A stretch of DNA of 64,000 nt from BOG-224 sp963783505. GTDB taxonomy: Bacteria > Acidobacteriota > Terriglobia > Bryobacterales > Bryobacteraceae. The notes under the pieces were generated by a model. The model had not been told where the DNA came from, ran no database searches, and saw nothing but the letters and a program-made list of their open reading frames with translations. The stretch's first letter is position 1, and each line of letters begins with the position of its first letter. The DNA lies in contig CAWAOP010000025.1 of the NCBI GenBank assembly GCA_963783505.1, positions 124,001 through 188,000 of the forward strand, given 5' to 3'. This document shows, one piece after another, positions 1 through 8,223 of this stretch. The translations under genes and the position numbers were made by a program.

Positions 1-31
1 TGACCGAGTGATGTTGTTCTTATGCGATCCT

Positions 32-107
32 CCGCTCTCTGACGGTCGCGGCTCGGCTAGAGGCCGCAAACCGAGCCGGGCCCGGTGGGCGCCCCGTCAG
101 AGAGCGG
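32..107. repeat. Long inverted repeat at left edge
   Basis: Perfect 14-bp arms CCGCTCTCTGACGG (32-45) and CCGTCAGAGAGCGG (94-107) enclose a second inverted pair, GCTCGG (51-56) and CCGAGC (71-76). The single strand can fold into a long nested hairpin. It lies downstream of the ThuA-like gene and has no T tract, so it looks like a dispersed REP-type palindrome rather than a standard terminator. Confidence 0.6.
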
Positions 108-190
108 TGGTGGCGCAAACAGTAACGTCGCCCCGTTTAGACCGCGTTTGCGAAGGGCGCGGATCTATCTTGGACGCGGGGCCGATGCGC

Positions 191-1114
191 CTATCGCGGA
201 GGGGGCGCCGGAGCCGCTGGAGCGCGCCCGCCGCGGCCGCGGCCCGCCGGGGGAGTATAGCCCACCAGTTCTTCAACGGGCTTGTTGGCGGCCCATGCGA
301 TGCCGCGAAGCAACGTGTTCTGGATTTGCGGATTGCTGAAATTGGCGAATACGTGGCCCTGCATCCATACGAACGCCCGTGCCGGCTGGCCTCCGGGCAG
401 CGTATGCTCGTAGGTCCACATCTGTGGAACCACTTCGTCCTTGTGCGTTCCGGCGCTTGGCGTACCAGCGATCTTCGCGGTCGCCAGGACGTGAATCGCC
501 GGGTCCTTCGCCCAAGTCATCAGGAAGAAGGCTTCGTCGGTGATCGTCATGTCGGAGAACTCTTTCATGATGAGGTTTGTCCGATCGACCACCGTGTACG
601 GGATGGGCGCATCCAGCGTGTAATTGACTTCACCGTGCTTCTTCGCGCCGCCCATGAGCGTTGCGAAGTAAGCCGGGTCAGGGCCGCACAGCGAGTCGTG
701 AAAGCTTACCAAGCCGCCGCCGCGCTTGACGTACGCTTCGAGCGCGCTCTTCGTCGCGTCATTCAGGTAGGCCGCATCGCCCTTATAAATCACGACGACA
801 TCGGTATGTTCGAGATCCGCGGCCGTGGGAGGGTGAAACGCGCCATCCACCACCGCCCCGTGATCCGTTAGAACTTCGCTCCAATCGGCGAGGAAATGGG
901 GATAGTCGTGCTGGCCCACGCCATGGGACTTCAAGCCCGACCACATGTAAATATGCATCCCGTTGGGATTCTGCCCTTGCACGGGAGGAGGCGTCTGCGC
1001 TCCGGAGCCGCGTCCCGCCTGAGCCGAGGCGGAAGGCTGAGATATCGCCGCCAGCGATATCATCGCGGCCGCGAGCACGAATTGCTGGGATCGTCCGATA
1101 AGCAAGGTCCTCAC
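191..1114 (-). CDS. Secreted ThuA-like domain protein
   Basis: A 307-residue exported protein. Residues 1-31 form a Sec signal peptide (hydrophobic LAAAMISLAAIS, cleavage after SASA). The mature part is a ThuA-like, glutamine-amidotransferase-type fold: IYMWSGLKSHGVGQHDY near 55-70, DVVVIYKGD, GGGLVSFHDS and FVWMQGHVFANF. The family is named after trehalose utilisation, but its biochemical role is poorly defined and it is common in carbohydrate-degrading Acidobacteriota and Planctomycetes. The C-terminus is a low-complexity Gly/Arg/Ala/Pro tail. It is transcribed alone, 217 bp downstream of the start of the next minus-strand gene. Family assignment is fairly safe; substrate unknown. Confidence 0.75.
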   Translation of the reverse strand: MRTLLIGRSQQFVLAAAMISLAAISQPSASAQAGRGSGAQTPPPVQGQNPNGMHIYMWSGLKSHGVGQHDYPHFLADWSEVLTDHGAVVDGAFHPPTAADLEHTDVVVIYKGDAAYLNDATKSALEAYVKRGGGLVSFHDSLCGPDPAYFATLMGGAKKHGEVNYTLDAPIPYTVVDRTNLIMKEFSDMTITDEAFFLMTWAKDPAIHVLATAKIAGTPSAGTHKDEVVPQMWTYEHTLPGGQPARAFVWMQGHVFANFSNPQIQNTLLRGIAWAANKPVEELVGYTPPAGRGRGGRAPAAPAPPPR

Positions 1115-1208
1115 CTCGACCCAATATTAATTCAATGCTCGCGCGGGAGGGGGGCGAGCTTGCAGGCCCGGCGCAATACTGTTCACTTAGGCGACGCGGC
1201 GGAAGAAA

Positions 1209-1245
1209 AGCCGAGACGAATCTCGGCTCCGCAGGCTTGGCAGCC
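1209..1245. repeat. Palindromic repeat AGCCGAGA-CGAA-TCTCGGCT
   Basis: A perfect 8-bp stem with a CGAA loop (1209-1228) is followed by a weaker GGCT/AGCC hairpin. It sits in the 217-bp gap between two minus-strand genes. Its two-hairpin form resembles the other dispersed palindromes in this window. Confidence 0.5.
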
Positions 1246-1331
1246 CGCGCCACGGCGCTACGTGGACACTACTGGGGCTATACGTTGGATGCCCGCTACG
1301 CCGCTCAAGCTGCTTGAGGCGGCGGGAAGCC

Positions 1332-2264
1332 TCAGTCGGCGCCGATCCGCACTGCGACCGGCTCGTGTTCGGGCGGCCTGGAGATCTGGACGCCTGCGTA
1401 ACGCTCGACGGCCATGACGATCGCGGAGTGATCCAGATCGCCATTACCCTGCGCCATGAGCGAAAGGATCATTCCCTGCGCCGTCGCCGTCATCGGCAGC
1501 CGCATGTTCATTTCCTCGGCGGCATGAAGGGCGTTCTTCAAATCCTTGTGGTGCGTCTTGATGCGGCCGCCCGGCTGAAAGTTCCGGGCGATCACGAGAG
1601 GAGCTTTTGCATTCAGCACGGCGCTGCCGGCAAGCCCGTCCTTTACCGCTTCGAACACGACCTGCGGGTCGAGCCCGGCGCGGGTAGCCAGCGCCAGCGC
1701 CTCGCCCATGGCCGCGAGGTTGCACGCCACCATGATCTGATTGGCCAGCTTGGTGACGTTGCCCGCGCCCACCGGCCCAGTGAGCGTCACTTTCGACCCC
1801 ATGGCCTGTAGCACCGGCAGGACTTTCTCGAACACGCTCGCCTCGCCGCCCACCATGATGGCGAGAGTGCCGTCGATGGCTCTCGGCTCACCGCCGCTCA
1901 CGGGCGCATCCAGAAAACCGATGCCCGCTCTCTCACACGCCGCGCCCACCTTCTGCGCCACCTTCGGGCTGATGGAACTCATGTCCACGATCACCGAACC
2001 CTTGCGGGCGCCCTCGATCGCGCCGTTCGGACCCAGGACGGCCTCTTCGACATCCGGCCCATCGGGCAGCATGGTGATGGTCATATCGGACCGCGAAGCA
2101 ACGTCCTTCGCGGACTTACCGATTGCCGCTCCGTGAGAAGCGAGTTCGTCAACCGGGGCCGCGACCACATCGTAAACCACCAGGTTGTAGCCCGCCTTCA
2201 GGAGATTCAACGCCATGGGCTTGCCCATAATGCCGAGGCCGATGAATCCGATCGTTTTGGACAC
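1332..2264 (-). CDS. garR: NAD(P)-dependent 3-hydroxyacid dehydrogenase (tartronate semialdehyde reductase-like)
   Basis: A 310-residue member of the beta-hydroxyacid dehydrogenase family, probably 2-hydroxy-3-oxopropionate reductase (tartronate semialdehyde to glycerate) or a close relative such as 3-hydroxyisobutyrate dehydrogenase. The N-terminal Rossmann motif is GFIGLGIMG (6-14), the substrate-binding motif is DAPVSGG (119-125), and the expected catalytic lysine is K172 in GNVTKLANQ. Length and end-to-end similarity are typical, so the gene looks intact. Substrate cannot be fixed from sequence, so the symbol is a best guess. No linked glyoxylate-pathway genes are visible. Confidence 0.8.
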   Translation of the reverse strand: MSKTIGFIGLGIMGKPMALNLLKAGYNLVVYDVVAAPVDELASHGAAIGKSAKDVASRSDMTITMLPDGPDVEEAVLGPNGAIEGARKGSVIVDMSSISPKVAQKVGAACERAGIGFLDAPVSGGEPRAIDGTLAIMVGGEASVFEKVLPVLQAMGSKVTLTGPVGAGNVTKLANQIMVACNLAAMGEALALATRAGLDPQVVFEAVKDGLAGSAVLNAKAPLVIARNFQPGGRIKTHHKDLKNALHAAEEMNMRLPMTATAQGMILSLMAQGNGDLDHSAIVMAVERYAGVQISRPPEHEPVAVRIGAD

Positions 2265-2592
2265 AGTATTCCTCCAGCCGCTTCGAAGCGTTCACTAGTT
2301 AGGATGCGCGTTCGGACACCGAGATTCAAGCCAGAGGGCGAGTTGCGGCAACTGCCGACAGGAGGATGAGAAATCGCCGCGGATGCTGCGTCGAGACCGC
2401 AATTAGGCCGCCTCGGCTGAGTTCGGCGGGGCGCGCCCCGATCATCATGGGGGCTGGCGGACTGATCCAGCCTCCGTTTGTTGGGTCCCATCGTGTTAGA
2501 CCTTAGGAATGGGAAGAACCAGATGGTCGGAAACTGAGAAGATAGATTCTGCGGTGTCGGCCCCACGCTTACGGTAACGAGGAGGTGACCGG
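2265..2592. other. 328-bp gap between divergent genes
   Basis: No gene recognised. It must hold the promoters of the dehydrogenase (minus) and the glycosyltransferase-like gene (plus). It contains the perfect palindrome GGGGCGCGCCCC (2428-2439) and, at its right end, a near-perfect Shine-Dalgarno GGAGGTGA just before the ATG at 2593. Confidence 0.5.
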
Positions 2593-3615
2593 ATGGCGAA
2601 CCAAGCAAGAGTGATGATTGGGATGAGTTTCTTCACGGGGAACTGCAAAGAAGCTGGCGAGACTGCGAAGGCTTTTGCAGCATCCCTGGGCCAGGGCGTC
2701 GATTTTGTCCTGGGGGTTGAGACGGGTGGTTTAATGCGGAGCGATCCCGACGTAGACGCCTTTGTCAACGACCGATTAACTGAGCCTTGGTGCGGGCCGC
2801 AGGTAGCCGTATGGGACTCACGTAGAGACGACACGTTTTTCAAAACCTGGCCGGCTGGCAGGCCTATGCCGTTTTACGACCGCTTCAGCTATGGCGGTGC
2901 CGTGAATCGGATGCTCGCCTTGGCGGCTATTGCCGACTGCGAGTACCTGGTCCGAATTGACCCAGGAACTAGACCGCCGTACTATTTCGCCGAACTCGTC
3001 CGCCGCCACATTGAGTTGATTCGATCGAAGGAAGCGGCAGTCGCGTCTGGGCTGTACACGGATCGAATCGCGCTCAGGGACGACTTCGTGCCGCTGGAAA
3101 AACGGGAAGACTACCACGAGTTCATTCACCAACGGACAGGAATCGATCCGCGCAGGCAGATCACCGGAGGCGCGGCTTTCACCGTGAACGTCGCCGGGGG
3201 CCCGCCAGCGATTCCCTTCCCGGGTTATACACCGGTGTGGGGTTCTGACGACGGTCTCTTCGCTGCGCAATGGGTCTGCGGGAGAGGACTTGTGCTACCC
3301 GAGAGCCGAATCAATCGCATTGATCCTGGCCAGGCCGCGAGGCATGGTGTCGAGTACCCCGTGCGTCTTGCGAGCATGTCTGTTCTCCGAGCGCTGAGTT
3401 GGGGAGCTTCTGAGCCCCGGGCCTTGACTGCGGGGTTCGATTTCTTGGAACAACTGGAGAGTAGGGGTTTCTCCAAATTCTACGTACTTGAAGCAAGCGC
3501 CCAACTTGAGAACCGGCTAGCTTCGATAGTGCAAGGTTATAAGAATTACCCCGAGCTCAAAAAGGCGTGGCCTAGCGTTATCCAAGATGTCGCCAACCTT
3601 TTCCGAACCCCCTGA
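2593..3615 (+). CDS. Putative GT-A-type glycosyltransferase, uncharacterised
   Basis: A 340-residue cytoplasmic protein with no signal peptide or membrane segment. The ATG is fixed by the strong GGAGGTGA ribosome site a few bases upstream. Parts look like a GT-A nucleotide-sugar transferase: CEYLVRIDPGTRPP near 118-131 in the place of a DxD motif, ITGGAAFTVN near 194-203, and WGSDDGLFA in the place of the acidic catalytic segment. I do not recognise the family, so this is a structural guess. By eye the gene is less GC-rich than its neighbours, and it is flanked by unrelated metabolic genes, which would fit acquisition by transfer. Confidence 0.45.
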   Translation: MANQARVMIGMSFFTGNCKEAGETAKAFAASLGQGVDFVLGVETGGLMRSDPDVDAFVNDRLTEPWCGPQVAVWDSRRDDTFFKTWPAGRPMPFYDRFSYGGAVNRMLALAAIADCEYLVRIDPGTRPPYYFAELVRRHIELIRSKEAAVASGLYTDRIALRDDFVPLEKREDYHEFIHQRTGIDPRRQITGGAAFTVNVAGGPPAIPFPGYTPVWGSDDGLFAAQWVCGRGLVLPESRINRIDPGQAARHGVEYPVRLASMSVLRALSWGASEPRALTAGFDFLEQLESRGFSKFYVLEASAQLENRLASIVQGYKNYPELKKAWPSVIQDVANLFRTP

Positions 3616-3735
3616 TTAACGGCGGGGCACCGGCACGGACGTGCGGGGACGGACCGGCTACAGCGCGGTCGCGGGAGGCCGTTCAACGACGAGGCAAGCC
3701 CTCGGTGCGTGGCGATGGCGAGGTGGCAGTGGCGT

Positions 3736-4695
3736 TTACCGTCTCGAGATCTTCTCTCTCAATCCCTGAGCGTCAAAGCCCGCATGACGGTAGATATCGG
3801 GCGGTTTGCCGGAGCGGGAGAACCGGTCCATGCCGAACACGCGCTCGCGGTAATCCGCGGGGAGGGCGAATGGATACAGGAACCCGGGCCAGCCGTTGTG
3901 CAGCGTGATGACGCGCGCGCGATCCTCTTCCGAGTAGATTGCGTTGGCCTTCGCGGGATTGGCGCGGCGCAGGTCTTCGAAGAGTTCGGGCGAGGTCACG
4001 GCGACAATCTTCAAATCGGCCTTCTCCTCGATTTCCGGAACGATCTCGAGCAGGTTGGCCATCACCTGCCCGCCGCTGACAGCCAGAACCATCTTGCGCT
4101 TTCCATTCTCGCCGAATGCTTTGAATACGTACGCGCCGTTGATCGCCTCGATCGCCGCAGGGACGCCGTCGCCGCGGTTGAAAACGGGCGTCGGCGGCCG
4201 CGCCACCGAAAACGCCACCGGCTCGCCGAGGCGCGCCGCGTGAAACATCATCTCGATCGCCTCGTTCGCGTCGAGGGGCTTGTACACCTTAATTCCCGGA
4301 TAGGCCGTGAACAGCGACATCCAGAACAGGCCGTGATGCGTGGGACCGTCCTCTCCGGTCTCCGGTCCATCATGGGCAGCCAGCACGATAAAGAACGCCT
4401 TGGAATGCGGGTTCACGTCGTTGTTGATGAGAGTCATGCGGATGGAGTTCGCCATCATGGGCGTGAAGACGCCGTAGGAAGCGAACGCGCTCATGGGGCG
4501 GAAGCCGCCGGGGAGAATGTCCTGTGCGATCGCGCACGACATCATGGCCATGTTCTGTTCCGCGATGCCGAACCGCAGACCGCGTCCCAGTCTGTTGCCC
4601 GCGCTCAAGACGCCATAGACGCTCTCGGCCTTCCCCGTGAGGATGGATTTCATCAAATCGCCGGCGCCCACGTAGAAAAACGCGGTGTGCCGCAT
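3736..4695 (-). CDS. Transketolase C-terminal half (pyrimidine-binding and C-terminal domains)
   Basis: A 319-residue second half of a thiamine-diphosphate transketolase. It has FGIAEQNMAMM (the conserved glutamate that activates TPP), then HDGPETGEDGPTHHG, VYKPLDANEA and the C-terminal domain. With the gene upstream it makes a complete enzyme of the pentose phosphate pathway. The annotated ATG is probably not the natural N-terminus: the frame stays open upstream to about 4745 and reads PTRRASEAFFHWAM, which fits the start of a transketolase pyrimidine domain, but no ATG, GTG or TTG exists there. See the junction finding. Confidence 0.8.
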   Translation of the reverse strand: MRHTAFFYVGAGDLMKSILTGKAESVYGVLSAGNRLGRGLRFGIAEQNMAMMSCAIAQDILPGGFRPMSAFASYGVFTPMMANSIRMTLINNDVNPHSKAFFIVLAAHDGPETGEDGPTHHGLFWMSLFTAYPGIKVYKPLDANEAIEMMFHAARLGEPVAFSVARPPTPVFNRGDGVPAAIEAINGAYVFKAFGENGKRKMVLAVSGGQVMANLLEIVPEIEEKADLKIVAVTSPELFEDLRRANPAKANAIYSEEDRARVITLHNGWPGFLYPFALPADYRERVFGMDRFSRSGKPPDIYRHAGFDAQGLREKISRR

Positions 4696-4738
4696 GGCCC
4701 AATGGAAGAACGCCTCCGATGCCCGCCGCGTGGGAACA

Positions 4739-6001
4739 CTAACTGCCCTCCTGAAACACGAGTTCCGGGGGCAATTCCGCCGGCCGTTCGAACGATCGGT
4801 AGTCGGCCATAGGCCGGCCAGGCAGCGCGGTGGCCATGCGCGCCACGAGTTCTTTCTCGGGCTTCAGCATCGCCGCGGATGCCTGCAACCTATCCACCAG
4901 GTAATCGACATCCGCGTCGGCGATTGCGGACGTGACAACACCGATGTCCGCTGCGACGTCGCCCTCTTTGCCGGGAATAGCGAAGCCCAGTTTCCGCATC
5001 GCCTCGACGTACTCGGCGTGCGGGAGCGGCGTGCCGTGAGAATCCGATGTGTTCTCGAGTTTCCCGTAGTGCAGGCCTTTGATGCAGTGGCAAACGATTA
5101 CGGTGGGCTTCTCCGCGCCGAACCCCGCCGCGGCCAACCGGCAGGCATAGGCGAGTTCGCGGACGTCGTGTCCGTTGGCTTCGATCGCGTTCCAACCCAA
5201 GCCGAGCCAGTGATCGAGGTACGGATACGGCATGGCGTCCGTGATGGGCCCGTCAATACCGAAGCCGTTGTAATCGAGAAGCACGATCATGTTGCGGACG
5301 CCCAGCGTGGAAGCGACGTTGCGCGCCTCGTAGGTCATGCCCTCTTCCGTTTCCGCATCGCCGGCGATGACGAACGCGCGCGTCGCGAGCCCGCAGGAGC
5401 GATGCAAAACGGCAAAGCCGAGGCCCGCTGAAATACCGTGGCCGGAAGATCCTGTGGACGTATCGGCTAGGGCTTCAAAGGATTCCACATGGCCGCTGGG
5501 GCCCCCAAACCGGCGAAAGCGCGCGAGTTCCTCCGGGTACATGGCCGCCGCGCGGTCTTCCGGCGGAAGAGCAAAACCTCTCCGGCGCAGCGCCTCGTAA
5601 ATCAGCGCAACCGTGGAGTGGAACAGCGGCGAGCAGTGGCCCGCGGACCACACCACGCGATCCCGGCCGGCGTGTTTGGGATGGAATGCATCGAAACCCA
5701 GCGCGCCGCTGGCAATCAGCGTGAGGACCATCTCGGCTTTAGAGGACGATCCGCCGGGGTGGCCGGATTTCGCGCCATCCACGGCGGCGAACACCAGACC
5801 GCGGACGATGCGCGCCAGCGAAGCGATTTTCGCCTCGTCGATTTCCGCCAACGGCCGAAGCGGCGCGCCCCGCAAGTCGAGATGCTCGCCGCCCGCGGGC
5901 TTGCTCTCGAAGCGGGTGGGCGCGCAAGACCGAAGCGCATCGAGCCCGCCAGCTTCGAGAATATTGAACGTGTCCGCAACGGCCGGACTGTCTTGACGCA
6001 T
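4739..6001 (-). CDS. Transketolase N-terminal half (TPP-binding domain)
   Basis: About 420 residues carrying the diphosphate-binding domain: SGHPGGSSS (79-87), GHCSPLFH (121-128), GSSGHGIS (184-191) and the TPP/metal motif GDAETEEG (214-221) followed by N245. The ATG at 6001 is preferred over the one at 6103 because it has an AAGGG ribosome site and avoids a Pro/Arg-rich stretch unlike the family. The gene ends 43 bp before the first ATG of the C-terminal half, and AGGAGG lies in its last codons. Either the two form a split transketolase or one gene has been broken by a frameshift. Confidence 0.82.
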   Translation of the reverse strand: MRQDSPAVADTFNILEAGGLDALRSCAPTRFESKPAGGEHLDLRGAPLRPLAEIDEAKIASLARIVRGLVFAAVDGAKSGHPGGSSSKAEMVLTLIASGALGFDAFHPKHAGRDRVVWSAGHCSPLFHSTVALIYEALRRRGFALPPEDRAAAMYPEELARFRRFGGPSGHVESFEALADTSTGSSGHGISAGLGFAVLHRSCGLATRAFVIAGDAETEEGMTYEARNVASTLGVRNMIVLLDYNGFGIDGPITDAMPYPYLDHWLGLGWNAIEANGHDVRELAYACRLAAAGFGAEKPTVIVCHCIKGLHYGKLENTSDSHGTPLPHAEYVEAMRKLGFAIPGKEGDVAADIGVVTSAIADADVDYLVDRLQASAAMLKPEKELVARMATALPGRPMADYRSFERPAELPPELVFQEGS

Positions 6002-6120
6002 AAGCCCTTCTTTCGCTCTCCGAACGCCTATTCTATCCACTGTCTGGACCCGATTCTCCGGAAGGGGACGCCGATAACCCGAGGGCGCCGCGGTTAGCAA
6101 CACGGTCTTTCTGTTATCCT

Positions 6121-6147
6121 ACAGTTGAACAGTTGAACTGTTGGAGG
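6121..6147 (+). promoter_or_regulatory. Probable operator overlapping the toxin-antitoxin ribosome site
   Basis: Direct repeats ACAGTTGA (6121-6128 and 6130-6137) merge into a perfect inverted repeat, AACAGTT-G-AACTGTT (6128-6142). This is followed at once by the GGAGG ribosome site (6143-6147) of the AbrB-like gene. The position is ideal for autorepression by an AbrB-type antitoxin. Function is inferred from position and symmetry. Confidence 0.5.
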
Positions 6148-6154
6148 CTTACGC

Positions 6155-6442
6155 ATGGCGCTTGTAATGGTAAAGAACAAGTATCAGGTAGTGATTCCCC
6201 TGCCCGTCCGATCGAAGATCCGAGTCGAGGTAGGCGACCTGTTCGAAGCGCGCGCGGAGAAGGGCAGAATCGTCCTCGAGCCCAAATCCGTGATCGACCG
6301 CGGGATTGCCGAGAGCCTGGCCGATTTCAAGGCCGGCCGGACCCACGGCCCGTTCGCCACCGCCGCCGAAACAATCGCGTCGATGAATCGCGAGCTGGCC
6401 AAACGACCCGCTAAACCGCGTCGCGCGATGCGCCCCCGATGA
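6155..6442 (+). CDS. AbrB/MazE/SpoVT-type antitoxin
   Basis: A 95-residue protein. The N-terminal half has the swapped-hairpin AbrB pattern: KNKYQVVIPLPVRSKIRVEVGD, then RIVLEPKS. The C-terminal half is basic (KRPAKPRRAMRPR) and would bind the toxin. GGAGG lies 7 bp upstream of the ATG; a second ATG at codon 5 is possible. The stop overlaps the next start (ATGA, 6439-6442), so the two are co-translated. The expected role is neutralising the downstream ParE/RelE-like toxin and repressing the pair through the palindrome just upstream. Confidence 0.72.
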   Translation: MALVMVKNKYQVVIPLPVRSKIRVEVGDLFEARAEKGRIVLEPKSVIDRGIAESLADFKAGRTHGPFATAAETIASMNRELAKRPAKPRRAMRPR

Positions 6443-6684
6443 AGTTCGTTTACTCCCAGCACTGCCTCAACTCGCTCAGAACCGCTCCGAGCACGGTCCG
6501 TGCCGCGTTCGCGAAGCAATTGGGATTTCTTGAGACGAATCTGCGCCACCCGTCGCTGCGCGCCAGGAAGTACGACGAATCGAGTGGCCTCTGGCAGGCG
6601 CGCGTGAACCGCGACTGGCGATTCTATTTCACGATTGAAAGCGACGAATATCACCTTCACGAAATAAGATCTCACCCCAAATAG
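6439..6684 (+). CDS. RelE/ParE-superfamily toxin
   Basis: An 81-residue protein with the RelE/ParE layout: N-terminal strand and helix (MKFVYSQHCLNSL), a second helix, then LWQARVNRDWRFYFTIESDEYHLHEIRSH, the basic-aromatic strand pair typical of these toxins (R-x-W-R-F-Y). It is coupled to the antitoxin by ATGA. Members either cleave ribosome-bound mRNA or poison gyrase; sequence alone does not decide. Pairing with an AbrB-type antitoxin rather than RelB/ParD is less usual but known. Confidence 0.7.
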   Translation: MKFVYSQHCLNSLRTAPSTVRAAFAKQLGFLETNLRHPSLRARKYDESSGLWQARVNRDWRFYFTIESDEYHLHEIRSHPK

Positions 6685-6763
6685 GGGCATCCGGTGCACT
6701 CGGCACAGGTTGACCTTGAACTGAAGACGCCGCGCTACAATCGTGGGTCTTGGCAAATCGATA

Positions 6764-8206
6764 ATGTCCCAACCCCTTTCCATCGCGCCGAAGTTCCGTC
6801 CCGATTTGGATCCTGGTTTTATCCCCCCCGCGTTGTGGAACCGCCGGTTTCGCGCCGCGGCCGAGGCCGCTGGGCCGGTTCCAGCCGCAATCGCTTTGGA
6901 GAGGACGGATGGCACGGTCTCAATCCTTCGGACGGTCGCGCTGCCTCACGAGGGACCGAACGTCGATCTCAACCACCGATACTTCGAGCGGCTGCTGAAG
7001 TTCCTCTTGTGGCAGAAAGGCGGATGCCGGGTCACGTTCGCGGGCGAAAGCCGTATCGCGCACTTTCTTGAAGCTACCTACGCTCCCGGCGGCGCCCAGG
7101 CTTTCGACCACAGCTTCATGGGCGAGCAGGTCTACGGGCGCCCGTTCGTGGTCGAAGCCGCGCCGTATGATGCTTGCCCGGAAGAGCGCGAAGCCGCCGT
7201 GCCGCTCGGCCGCCATCTGGATGGCTACCGCATCGGATTCGACCTGGGCGCGAGCGACCGCAAGTGCGCGGCGATGGCCGAGGGCAAGGTTGTGTTCAGC
7301 GAAGAGGTCCCCTGGACGCCCGGCGCTCGGAGCGATCCGCAATATCACTTCGATGGCATCAACGACTCCCTGAAGCGCGCCGCGGCGCATCTGCCGCGGG
7401 TCGACGCTATCGGCGGCAGCGCGGCGGGCGTGTATGTCAACAACGAGGTACGCGTCGGCTCGCTGTATCGGGGCGTGCCGCGGCCGCTGTTTGACACGCG
7501 GGTGCGCCGGTTGTTCTTTGAATTGCAGGAGGCATGGGGCGGAATTCCATTCGAGGTGGTGAACGATGGCGAAGTGACCGCGCTCGCCGGGTCCATGGCG
7601 CTCAACGATGGCGCCGTGCTGGGCATCGCCATGGGCAGCAGCATGGCGGCGGGCTATGTCACCCCTCAGGGGGCGATCACCACGTGGCTGGACGAATTGG
7701 CATTCGTGCCCGTGGATTACCGCGAAGACGCCCCCGCCGATGAATGGAGCGGAGACCGCGGCGTTGGCGTGCAGTACTTCTCGCAGCAGGCCGTGGCTCG
7801 TTTGCTCGCGCCGGCGGGGATCGATCTGCCTCGCGAGATGCCCTTCGCGGCCAAGCTCGAAGAAGTTCAGAACCTGATGGCGGCGGGCGACGCGCGCGCG
7901 CGCACAATCTACGAAACGATCGGCGTCTATTTCGGATACGCCATTGCCCACTTCGCCGATTTCTACGACTTCCGTAACCTGTTGGTCCTGGGCCGCGTGA
8001 TGACCGGCGAAGGAGGCGACCTGATTCTATCGGTTGGCCGCCAGACGCTCGCAGGCGAGTTTCCGGATCTCGCCGAGCGCATCCGTTACCACATCCCGGA
8101 TGAGAAGGAGAAGCGCCACGGACAGGCAATCGCCGCCGCCAGTCTGCCGGCGCTCCGTTCCGTACCGCCGCCGACAGAGAGTGGTCACGTCCTTAGAGAA
8201 GGGTAA
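6764..8206 (+). CDS. ROK-family-like protein (sugar kinase fold)
   Basis: About 480 residues with an ASKHA/ROK core: phosphate-1 motif GFDLGASDRK, EVVNDGEVTALAG, adenosine-type motif LGIAMGSSMAAGYV and C-terminal LVLGRVMTGEGGD. An extra N-terminal segment of roughly 150 residues makes it longer than a normal ROK kinase (about 310). The zinc motif CxCGxxGC is missing, so it may not be a classical hexokinase. Start is uncertain: a GTG at 6743 is also in frame and neither has a clear ribosome site. It lies 17 bp upstream of the PIG-L deacetylase, suggesting a joint role in amino-sugar or glycoside metabolism. Confidence 0.65.
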   Translation: MSQPLSIAPKFRPDLDPGFIPPALWNRRFRAAAEAAGPVPAAIALERTDGTVSILRTVALPHEGPNVDLNHRYFERLLKFLLWQKGGCRVTFAGESRIAHFLEATYAPGGAQAFDHSFMGEQVYGRPFVVEAAPYDACPEEREAAVPLGRHLDGYRIGFDLGASDRKCAAMAEGKVVFSEEVPWTPGARSDPQYHFDGINDSLKRAAAHLPRVDAIGGSAAGVYVNNEVRVGSLYRGVPRPLFDTRVRRLFFELQEAWGGIPFEVVNDGEVTALAGSMALNDGAVLGIAMGSSMAAGYVTPQGAITTWLDELAFVPVDYREDAPADEWSGDRGVGVQYFSQQAVARLLAPAGIDLPREMPFAAKLEEVQNLMAAGDARARTIYETIGVYFGYAIAHFADFYDFRNLLVLGRVMTGEGGDLILSVGRQTLAGEFPDLAERIRYHIPDEKEKRHGQAIAAASLPALRSVPPPTESGHVLREG

Positions 8207-8223
8207 GACTTAGGAGATCCTCG

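Noticed and set aside
4700..4760. Programmed +1 frameshift fusing the transketolase halves, like prfB
   Set aside because: The AGGAGG and stop codon are suggestive, but the tRNA in the P site would have to re-pair from AGU to GUU, a poor match. A one-base sequence error explains the data more simply. Kept only as an option in the junction finding.
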